This document shows positions 46,901-58,900 of a DNA stretch of 64,000 bases, piece by piece (position 1 is the first letter of the stretch; each line of letters begins with the position of its first letter). This DNA is from Agelas oroides (Eukaryota; Porifera; Demospongiae; Agelasida; Agelasidae). The notes beneath the pieces are model-generated. The model was not told the DNA's origin and did not search any database. It saw only the letters and a program-made list of their open reading frames with translations. The DNA is taken from assembly GCA_949130485.1 (NCBI GenBank), contig OX422183.1, forward strand, positions 26,684,316 through 26,748,315. The letters are read 5' to 3'. A program made the position numbers and the translations under genes.

Positions 46901-49900
46901 TGAGGGTGGTAGGGGCTAGTGCGGAGAGCGTTCACATGCAAAGGACGATACACCTCTGTGAGTAGCTTTGACGTAAAGTTACTTCCCTGATCAGTTAGTA
47001 TCTCCTTGGGGATGCCCATCTTCGTCATTATTGTGACCAGCTCCTCCGAAATATGTTCGGCGTCGATGGACTTTAGTGGCACTGATACTAATATTATGGA
47101 AACTTCAACTTGTTTGGAGACAACACAGTAAGAAATGACAAATTTCACCATTCGATTATTGATCAGATGACTCCTGGTCTGTGTTCAGCCACACCCCCAA
47201 GCACTCAAAGCAGCTACCGCGACGAAAACTGATTGCAAATTGGAGAGGTCTTGGGAGATCGTATAGATGCTAAAATCTCCCCGAAAGCAGCTTCAGAGAA
47301 GGCACAGACAATGGTGTCTGAAAATAGATACATTTATCCAAGCATTTTTTTTTTTTTTGGACAGCCATTTCATCGCTTCTAGCGTCAACAAGAAACATCG
47401 ATTCATTTTTGGTACACCAGGTACCACGTACCTCCGCTACAGTCTGGCGGTATCACCGAGTGCTTACGTAGTTTTTTTTAGCGTATGAATGTCCGATTAT
47501 ACCTGTCGTCCGATGATTGCTAACCTACTCTACATATACACGTTTCACTTTAGCACCAAAGCATCTTATAAAGGGGTCATTGTTCACCATGGCATCCACT
47601 CAAGAGCAGTTGGAACTATAGCATTCAATAGCGTTATGCTCCAGCAAATTTCAATTCAAAGTTCAGAGTATTGCGCTAGAGTGTTTTTTTTGGCGGAAAC
47701 TCGAAGAAATGATGTGGGCGTGACTATAAACGTTATTTGGGTGGCCTACCCACATAACAGAATACCAGTATTCCATATGTTCACAGCTCTATTTTGGTTA
47801 CTCAACCCAAACTTTGCACACCAAAGAGTTTGCTGCATTCCAGAAGGTGAAGAAATCAACATTTTAAACAACAATGATTAGTTTTTAAATACATGTACGC
47901 ATTTGTGTTTCAAAAAGCTAGGGGATCATCTGGGGATATTGACTTGCTCCATAAATGAGCCTTTGCCTGTGGTAGCTCTTGTTGCATATTGCTTGGCAAA
48001 CAAGGTGTCGGTACAGTATATGTAAGACCACCTACCGTGGAGGATAACTAATGTTTAGCTTGTAACCTGCTTTGTGCAGACAGAGACTCGGTAAAACCTT
48101 CTCTGAAGAAGAAAAGTCTTTTCAAAAGGTGGACAGAGACTCGGTAAAACCTTCTCTGAAGAAGAAAAGTCTTTTCAAAAGGTGGATATTGCATATACTT
48201 ATATCTCCACACAAGAAGATGAACACCTAACTGTACCATCACTGCAGTGATGTGCATTAAGTTTAGGTTGGATTGAGCTTTATTTAGAATACTGCACCCT
48301 CAGTCAAAACTAGAGGCGGCTCAGCACACATGCAACACAGCCTTCTATAATCTCCACATTCTCTGAAAATTTTCCAATTATGTCATGCGCACGTGAGGAA
48401 AGATACCAGGTTCTCCCCACCTTTTCGTACTGCAAGCAATGGAAAGCTGTGCAGGCCTGGGAATGAGGCTAAGTAGCACCAAAACCATTAATTTCTTAAC
48501 AGTGAATATGCACTTATAAGTTAGCCTCGTCCCTGGGCCCCACCCGAAAAATCGGGAAAGGGGCCTGGTAGCACTTTCTGTCGCTAATGTAAACGTCATC
48601 AAACGCGTGCTACGGTAGGACACGCCTTACTGCAACCGTTGATGTCAGCTGACTATCATGCAAATGCGTGCAAGATGAAGCAAGATTGAGTTGAACAAGC
48701 AATGCTGTAGTATGCTGTAGTATGCTATCTTCCGTGTTTATCTATCCAGTTCGGATGTACACTGTCTATACACAAATTCCGACAGATTGTCTCAGTTGAT
48801 TGGGATCCAAGTCAGTGTCAACAGACGATCGGGGAGTTTGTCTCGATAACCCGTATGGGTAAACAGTGCTCTCCGATTTCGATCGTCCACCGATCTCACG
48901 TAAACGCGACACCACTGCCGCACGTATGTAGGAGACACAGACGACGCCATCACGAGCTACTCTACCATATTGCATAGTCGGCACTTTTGGCCTCGTGCGC
49001 ATGTGACGGGATCACGTTCCGCGTGGTTTCATTCCGCAATCTGATTGGCTCCTCAAAATTTTGAGAGGTAATAGTCGACAGAAAATACACAGAAACGCTA
49101 CCAGGCCCCTTTCCCGATTTTTCAGGCGGGGCCTGGGAACGAGGCTACTTATAAGTATGCAGAATGCACTTAACAAGGTGTTAGCACAGTATGTCGGAAC
49201 AACACAAGTATCAAGCAATATGGCTTTGACACTATCCAGATGTACTGAAATGGCTTGCTATGCCCTAGCCTTGTTCCAAGTGTTTCGTGTATAGGAGAAG
49301 AATACAATTTCTTCAGAATTTATAGAAAACGAGTAAGTTATAGTTGATCACTCCGATCTGATCTGATACCAATAACCAGGAAGTACTCAGTGCATTAAGT
49401 GACTGATAACACCAGTGACTTTACACATGCACACAAACACAATGTGGATTAGTCTTTCCTTCCTTTCACAAGATCCTGGAACAAGGCTAAGTGTGCCCAC
49501 TCTTGAATGAATGAAATTCATCATAGATGAATCTCATCACACAGAAAGTGATTACAATCACTTCCTGTTAGTTATTTCCCACATTCCCAAAAGCTTGTAT
49601 GTGGAATACACTGAGAGACACATAATATTGCTTGATTCCCAATTCCTCCCACATGCAATTTTGAAACACACTCCAGCTTTTCACTTTGGAGTACTGTCCA
49701 GGGGGGTAAAAAAGGATGAGCACCTGGTGTTCACTTGCAAATTAATGCACATGGGCAAACAGTGGACACAGGTGCTTCTTTTTCTCCTCCACTGGGCACT
49801 GGAAACCAAGCTATTGTTGAAGCAGCAACTGAACATATGATGAATGTAACCAAAGCTCAATGCTAGTGGAATTCTCATATCCCTGAGCCAATGGTACCAC

Positions 49901-52900
49901 TAAACAGCTAATATTACCGCACATACCGTAAATTGGAAAATTTCAAGTTATAATGAAGAGGAAGGCTTCAGTCGTCATCAGGGCGAAAATGATAATCACT
50001 GCAGCATTCAGTCAAAACATCTGCAAGTGAGTTTAATTTAGTTCAATAGGCCTACAAAATATTTTAACACCAAGATTTTCATATTTACGGTATGAATTAT
50101 TGTGTAAGTGAACTTCTTAGATGCAACTCACCCATAGAAGGCGAGAGGTTCTCTGATGGTGCATTTCCTTGTTGAGTAGCCTTCACAACTGCACTTGCTG
50201 CTCCAGCAATAAGCTCTACCACACTTTCCTTCTTTGGCTTTGCTGGGACTGGGGCATCCACGTATTAGCTGTATGTCTGGTGGCGTTTTGTAATTATCCT
50301 ATTGGCCGGCTTGGATCATCTTTCCCCATAATCGAATCTGCAGAAGTGTAAGTTTCGGATTATTTGTTTTAAGTTGATCTACTATTTCCTTCAATTCCTC
50401 CTCAGCAGCATCTCTCTTACTACCTGACTTTTCAGTCTTCTCGGGTTTCTCAGATCCTTCAGTCCGCTTCTTCTTCTTCGTAGGGAGCTGGTTTTCTTTT
50501 TCTTCACTTCCATCACACCAGAGAGTGACACGCGAACCAGATTCAAATAGGGAATACATCTTATTCAGGTCTCGATCACTTGAGATCCAGCGCTTGGCAC
50601 TACCCCGGCCTTCAAAGTATCCTATTTGAAAACTGTCCATAGTCTGCACAACTTTGTCACCAAAGCTATCTATGATATGGGCTTTAAGAGCATCAGGTGA
50701 TTCAAACCTTCTCTCTACTAACATCGTACATCTCATGTACAGTGGCTCTTTTCTTATTGTTAGATGGTATAATCTTCACAAGGTAAGAGTAGGTGGGGTC
50801 TTCCTTTGAGCTGCTCCTACAATCTCCAGCACTGGCAGAACTCAGGAACATGCCGTCTTCTTTGCGCTTCCTTGAGCTGCTCTTACAATCTCCAGCAGTG
50901 GCAGTAGTTGGACCCTCTTTGTCGCTAACGGACACTGTCGCTGTTAGATCAACGGGATCAAAAAATGGCGGTGACTGATTACCGGTAGACCACGCACTGA
51001 GCGACTGAGGCCAGGTAGGATAAGCAATACCTGCCGTACTTCCGGCATAGAGGTCACCATAATATGGATGGCGATAGCCATATGCATACGGAGGATTCTC
51101 GTCTGAACCATCAGCCATCTTAACTTTTACACCGTAACACTAGCACTGCAGATGCGCACCAAGCACGTGTTATAGGAACGAAGCCGTACCCAAGCACTTG
51201 CTGGACCGCAAATTGAATTAAGGACAAAAAACGCTATACGCTCGGCGCTTTCTTGATGCAAAGATTCAGAAAAACGCTGTATGCAAATTGTATATGTTGA
51301 TAATTTACCAAGAAATACCACTCAAATCAGCAGTTTGTACTGCAATTGTATACTTTAGGGTGGTGAAACAAAGTGCATGTCTTGTTCTCTCTCTGTCAGC
51401 TGAACCTCTATGATGCACTGAGCCAGCAACCTTCTGGAGAGTACTCATTGGTGGCAGACAACCCTTATAGGGAGATGTTGGGTAAGGTAGTTTGTTCAAT
51501 GTTGTATACCCATGGTCATGCCCAGTGTTGTTGTGTGCATGCTCACACCTACGTACGTACCTGTAACCATGAACGCTTGCGTGTACACAACACAACACAA
51601 CACACACACACACAACAGTTCGTAAGGTAATCCCATTGTTGGCTGGGTCTCGTGAAGTTCGCATTGAACATCCACTTACACGCACTGGGGGCCACAAGAC
51701 ACTCCTGAAAACCAGCCACCTCTGTCAGTGGCTGGAATCTGCTGCTAGCTACTATGCCACCCTCACAGCACAGTCTTCACTACACAAACAGGGTAAGTAA
51801 TCAATTGCCAACTGCAAACACATTTGTTAGTACCACAAGGTTACCCCCAAGTGTTCCTACATAGCTATTTCGGCCTACCAGAGCCTGGAGTCATTAGCTA
51901 GGACATGGTAATTTAAACATGCAGACGTACAGAATGGCAAAGATTGTGTATGCAGCTGCATGCTATTCTGGGTTATGTGAGGAGGATGGAGGGAGATCAA
52001 CATGTCTTGTTTATGTATACCGTATTTCTTTGATCAGACGCCATTGCTACTATATTGTTTTTGCTGATTCTTTTTGTGTGGCTACTATTTGAGGGCAGTG
52101 TTTATTTCTTTGGAAAGCCCGTGGATATCAACAATGGCTGAATAAGGTACGTACAGGCAATACAGCCAGTTCTAGGGATACGAAGCCATTTGCACCGCTC
52201 TGCAGACACTGGGCTTCTCTGCAGCTAACCACCATGCTGTGACTGTTAGACGCTTGCAGTAGTACGCACAGCCTCTCAGTCATGCTGTCAGCCATGGAAA
52301 TTTGTTGCTTCCATCCCATCAACATATCCAATTGACACGCATTTTTATCCATGAGTTTGTGTGCCACGTATACTTGCGGCTAGTATACGGCTAGTATACA
52401 GCTAGTGTGCCACGTATACTTGCGTCAATTTTTACCTCATAACATCTAAATCTCTTTATTTCCCGCATGAAGCAAGATGTTCTGAGCATAAAACTCAGAA
52501 GCACAAAAAGGCTGCATTTCTCTGTTCTTCCCTGACTGTGATTCTGCTTAGCCAAGCCCTGGCGAGGTATAGACACCCTGTTGGCTTAATGGTCAGTGCC
52601 AGTCTGACAATGTCTGAGGATCTTTGTGTGTTGAGACCCAAGCAAGCAGCAATTAGAATTTTAGGTCAGCAGCAAGAGAGAAAGGGTTTCATCTTTGCCC
52701 AGTGTCCTCAGGGGGTTTAAGACTAGGGACACGTCCCATGCGCCAAGTACTTTAACTGTGGAGGTCTGGTGTTAAGTACCCCTTTTAGAAGCCTGGAGAC
52801 CAGGAGTGTTAACCAATTGGGAATCCTTCCACTGGGAGGTGTGTTGATGACATCTCTGACTAGAAGCCTGGAGACCAGGAGTGTTGACCAATTGGGAATC

Positions 52901-55900
52901 CTTCCACTGGGAGGTGTGTTGATGACATCTCTGACCGGTAATCATTGGGCAACTGGTACTCTCTCCTTAGTCAGGAAAACTAGCCAGTCATACATAAGTG
53001 GCTAAATTATTTGGTAGATAACTATGTATAACACTATCATACGTAATTCTCAACTGCTTGCACATGCCTAAAAACATATTTTGCCAGCACCGATTTACCT
53101 CTGTCTGCTCCAATAACACAGCTGTCATGAATGCTTTTGCTAGATACTTGCCTAAAGAAGTGTCATCCACAATTTCACACTGTGGTTGATATGTACCTGG
53201 GAGGAGAAAATCAAATCTTGTTTGTTACTGTTTGCACAACATCATCCTACCGCTATCTGACAGTGTTACCTGCTGGTGTGGTGTCGAGTGAAATGAAGAA
53301 GTAGTTGTAGGGTTCCTTGGCACCTAGTCCTGCTTAGTCCACTCTGCTGTTAGCTTACATATCTGTATACCAGCAACCATTGCACCAGTTCTGACCAACA
53401 ATGTACAAAACTTGTAAGTTTTTACCACAGGGGAAACAGCATAACGATATTCCATCCATCGTCGAGTATATCTTCTTCAGAGGGTAGTTGCAGTGTGATG
53501 CTATCAGGTTCAAATTCAACTGGTTGGTTTGGTCCAATTGTGGCAAGTCTGTCAGCATACTTCTGTTGAAGTATCTGTGATTATAGGGAAATTAGACTAA
53601 TTTGCAGCATGCGTATCCAAGTCCTTGGTAATCACAAAGTGAGTCTCATATAGATGCACTCGGCTAATGAAGTCAAACAGTCTTGCATGTTATTTACTTC
53701 TCTTAATATTCTTGCCAACCTGCTCAACAGCAGTGGAATCAGTGAAAAGCTATGAAGCTCTATGTACCCATATGCGCTCAGACTCCCTCCTTCCAGCTTC
53801 TTAAAAGTGTGGTGTATTTCCAGAGTGAGGGTGTGGGAGAACTTGCATTGCAACTCACTGTAAAGCCAGTAGACTGCACTCATGAGGAATGTGCTGGGGG
53901 AGTTCAAACTGACCACCTTGATGACTTCTGCAAACCAGCAGGCAGGGCTCCCTCAGGGATGTGGAGCACTGTTGCTGCTGCTTACATCTGCATGCACTAC
54001 ATGGTCCATCCTGCAATTGCACTCCTTGTTGTGACAGATTCTGTTTCGTTAACCCTCAGGACTGCACAATCTTCCTGTACCATGAAGGACGGCTCTTGAT
54101 ACTCAGGACTGCACAATCTTCCTGTACCATGAAGGACGGCTCTTGACACTCAGGACTGCACAATCTTCCTGTACCATGAAGGACGGCTCTTGACACTCAG
54201 GACTGCACAATCTTCCTGTACCATGAAGGACGGCTCTTGACACTCAGGACTGCACAATCTTCCTGTACCATGAAGGACGGCTCTTGACACTCAGGACTGC
54301 ACAATCTTCCTGTACCCTGAAGGACGGCTCTTGATACTCAGGACTGCACAATCTTCCTGTACCCTGAAGGACGGCTCTTGACACTCAGGACTGCACAATC
54401 TTCCTGTACCATGAAGGACGGCTCTTGACACTCAGGACTGCGCAATCTTCCTGTACCCTGAAGGACGGCTCTTGACACTCAGGACTGTGCAATCTTCCTG
54501 TACCATGAAGGACGGCTCTTGACACTCAGGACTGCGCAATCGTCCTGTACCCTGAAGGACGGCTCTTGACACTCAGGACTGCACAATCTTCCTGTACCCT
54601 ATAGGACAGCTCTTCTTCCCAGTGCAACTAGCCCTACACTAGCAAGTCACCTGTTTCCTCTGCCAAATTCTCTGACTATGGTAGATACAAGCACCCTCTG
54701 AATATTAGCACCCTTAGGCAGCTGGCTTGCATGCATTAGGTACCATAGAACTAGAGCTTTGTAGAGCACATACTCTGCACACCACATAGCTATGCATGTG
54801 CTTCCATGAGAATAGGCATGCATACTGATACCTGGGTGTGGTCAATAGACATGCCTATGGATGCTAACTCACTCAAAACACAGGATTTAAGTGCTTGTAG
54901 AATGTATCTAGAAAGCAGCAGCACAAACAAGGCAGTTTTTCACAGTTTTGCACAGTTGGAAGATATTTAGCACTAATAGAACGGTCTGGATCTGGAGAAC
55001 TGAAGTTTTTGTGCAGACAGACATGCATGATCAATCACTTTAGGTATGTACACACATGGCTTCCTTAATCATCTTACAAGTATCTCTTCACCAAGTGTCA
55101 GCCTTGGCCTCTTCGCTTTTGAAAGTAGAATGTGACAATCTTTCCAGTGTGTATATTTATGTCCTGCTCCTTCCTTGTCATGGATGCTTTTAGCAATGGC
55201 ACCTAAGTTTAACTCTTTAACGACCTTAGGCTATTTACTGGAAGTCTTCTTAAGGCTATGGATACCTTCTTTGGTTCGTATTTTCACTTCTGCTTGGAAC
55301 TAGCACTGGAAACTTGAGCCAAAGCTTCTTTGACACCTTCTCTGGGGGTTCATGACCTTAATCACACCCACTCATTAGCGCGCTTTCAATGGTCAGGACT
55401 CTCCGACCACCGAACGCTCCTCCTGACTGAAAACTGCATACAGTTCCAGAAATGGTGCCCACCAAGGGGAAAGGAGTGGTTTGTATGCCCATTTGTGCTA
55501 ACAAGGTGAGAACTGGTCAGGCCAGTGCCGACCAAGGCTGTTCTACAGCCAGCCAAGGCAGCTGCCATGTGCACGGCATGTCATGACTATGCCTGCTCAC
55601 CTCCCCCTATCCCACCTTTTTTGCTAGCACAAAACCTATCCTTAAAACAGTTTATGCCAACTGATAACATATAGCCAAAGTCAGACAACGCCAAGAGGTT
55701 GAAGGGTTGCTAGGAGTACACATGCGTATGATGCCTCACGCCACGCCATGCGCCAGTGTGTCTATGTGCATTGCGCATGCAGGTGGGGGGCGCGGAGCAA
55801 GTGTCAGAAATTGTGCGCTGCTGGTTTAGTGGGAGCCAAAAGAACAATACCTGGCTTTTGAAGACTCTCCAGTACGTGCTTTCTACTTTTGAACACTTTC

Positions 55901-58900
55901 TTGTCCTCTTCTTGCTCTCCTGGCTTCTACGGTGGACTCACTGCGTTCAGCACTCATTTCTGCACTTGATTCCGCCAAATACGTACGTTGCGAAGGCCCA
56001 TCCGCGCTGTCCTCCCCATCCTCCACGCCAAGAAACGGCTCTATTGTAGCTTGGTTATGTGATGGATTAACTTAATGATTTGTATATTGATAGGACAAGC
56101 TGGTTTGTCCACCTGCATTCAAGTCACCTTTTTATCTTCACTTGAAGTGCGGTTAGCCTCAAAATAAAACACAAAATGTTTAGACTTATATACACCCTGA
56201 AACAGAAAATCTACACCTGTGTAACTATGACAAAAGCTACAAACAACATTGAGATTAATTCTGGGTGTGTAACTGAAAGGAGAGTGGCATTTTTATTGTT
56301 ACAAACCTTTTCTTACCCTTCTGAGCTATAACATCTGGAAGGTCATATGGCTCATTGAAAAAAGCTCTACCCTTAGCTGTAGTCTTTCATCACAACTTTA
56401 CAGTTCCAATAGCCAACTTCATTCTTTGTTCCAGCAGTCCCATCAGCCACACCCAACAAACAAGCTCAAGTCACTGTTGCAAACTGTACCCCATCTTCCT
56501 GTCACTCCTGTGAATCAGCTCTGGGAATCGGAAAGTCTTCATTCCCACTGTATTAGAGCGTCATAGCCAGCCTTGGGTTATTCTGGGTTGTCTATTTTGA
56601 TGTTTAGAGGAAAAGCATAGGGAGGTGGGTACCTGTAGGGTAGGAATACACCTTGTCAGGAAAAAGAGACCTACCCTAAGTGAGTCCTAGCCCTGCTCAG
56701 GAACACTTAGACCATGCGTGCTATATACGGCTATTCAACTGGCACAACAATGTGGCCATGCATGCATGAAATTATAGACTGTATAGCACAAAAAAAAGCA
56801 CTACCTTTGAGCAGACTGCAATATCTGTCATGCTTGAGAGAAAACCCTGCTGCTCTCTGCACTCTGTGAACAGCTTAACGTATCAGCTCTATGCACTGCC
56901 CTAGCACGTGTACTTGCCCTCATGTGCAATCTGTCGTACTCATTGTTACATGTTATGTCCTTGACATGCTTGTGACTGAAATGGACACGATTGGCCAGTC
57001 AGGCAATCGGTCAGTAAATTGGTCAGTCAGTCAGATCATTATTTCCCTGTAGACCATACTAGTGTAGGGCTCACTCAGGCTCATCCAAGAATACTACTTA
57101 TGGTTGGCATTCAACCAAGCATTGTTTCCTGGGATAACCAAGTGTGCACTGCTGTTTGCCAGTTTAACAGAACACTGAAACCTAGAAATGAGTAATTTGG
57201 ATGCAGTCTACATCCACTTAGTACTATTATTGTGTTCAATGTTCCTCCAGGCCATACATGTGCAGGCAAGTCAGGTTGGGAGGAGTTACACAAACTGTTC
57301 ATGTCCACAGCAGAGAAGTGTGGGTGGAGAGACATCCTGCATCACAGCAAGCAGATTGGACCACACCTGTAAGTCAAGAGAAACGTGCTTACGGTGCTGT
57401 TCTACTCTTAAGTACGTACATAGTGAATATGGATATGTGGCATTGGATTTCTACATGTAACTGCACAAATAGGTTAAAATAGGGCTGCAACAAATGTGGG
57501 GTTTTCTTAGCAAACGAGTATTTGCAGGATAATTTTCTCTCCCATCACAAGCAAGCTATCGACACAGTGTAAAGACCAGCAAATAGCTAGAAGCCTTTTG
57601 ATAAAACATGTCCAAGAATCAGCTCCACATGTTTACTCCAAGTGCTAGAAGTTAGTTAGCCTCATTCCCAGGCTCTTGTGCGGGGGAGGAAAGAGAGCCT
57701 GGTACACACTGTTCGCGCATGCACCAAGTTCCCTTAGTAACCTGTATACTACTCCGCTACACTAAAATTACGGTCACTTTCTGTTTACCTGCTGAAAGGC
57801 CATACTGCATGGTTATACTCACTGTGGGACACATACGGGCTGGTTTGAAGTCACAAACAATATTGCTTTGACAGTAACTGTCTGTATTGCTTCGTTCGAG
57901 GCAATCGGTAAACTTCAAAGGGGAAGATTGCCTCAGTCACATGCTGCAACGTTTAGCTGGAATGGACAAACGCATGGACAATTCCTGCAAGCAAAGAGCT
58001 GAGTACCTTCGTAGCTCCCTCGTCATCGTCCACACAGAGCATGGTCAGTGGCAGGCACCTTTTATACGGGGGAAGTCAGCATGCCTCGCAGAGGCTAGTG
58101 TAACGGAGCAGATTTTACGGAAATTTCCAAATTCCCAGAAATTCTGGGGGAACTGAGCATGCACAAACAGTGTGTACCAGGCTCTTTTTTCTCTGCCCAC
58201 GCACGAGAGCCTGGGAACGAGGCTAGAAGTTAGTGTGTAGGATTTTGGTGACACTCAATTGATTGGCTACTGTATGTCTGGTTGATGAAAAACTACAAAC
58301 ATGGGGAAGGGGTTTGCAGCAAAAGAGAATCTCTACCTAACATAGACTAGGAGTACGCATATGCGTATGATGTCTCGCCCCGCACCATGCACCAGTGCAT
58401 ATGCGCATTGTGCATGTGGGTGGGACGGGCAGGTATCAGAAATTGTGTGCTGCTGGTTTAGTGGGAGCCCAAAGAACAATACCTGGCTTGTGAAGACTCT
58501 CCAATACCTGCTTTTGAACTCTTTCTTGGTCTCTTCTTGCTCTTTTTGCTTCTACGGTAGACTGACTTTTTTGCTTTTTTGGTCTCAGAGTCGCCAGCCA
58601 TCGACTGCGCTCAGCACTCGTTTCTGCACTTGACTCTGCCAAATACGTACGTTGCGAAGGCCCAGCCGCGCTGTCATCCCCCACAACTCCATCCTCCATC
58701 GACGTCCTTGTGTAACGCACGTGTCAGTGATGCCCGAGTTCCTGAGCGTGAGCACAAATTGACATTCCGAGCGTGACCGCAAATTGACATTCCTAAGCGT
58801 GACCGCCACGTACGTATGTACGTACATACGTACATCCCAAGACATTCAGAGCCTCGCGCTAGGCAATGGGATACAGCTTGCTCAAGTGCTCATGTACAGT

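Noticed and set aside
42228..47530. The 42.2 and 47.4-kb direct repeats as LTRs of one Gypsy element
   Set aside because: Similarity covers only about 155 bp, the ends lack TG...CA borders, and a better primer-binding site and LTR edge sit at 46545.
53752..54099. 115-codon frame before the minisatellite
   Set aside because: It matches no family I know, does not fit INTS10 phase or sequence, and its end runs into the 47-bp repeat.
54054..54614. Possible CRISPR-like array
   Set aside because: The repeats are directly adjacent with no unique spacers, and the genome is eukaryotic. It is a minisatellite.
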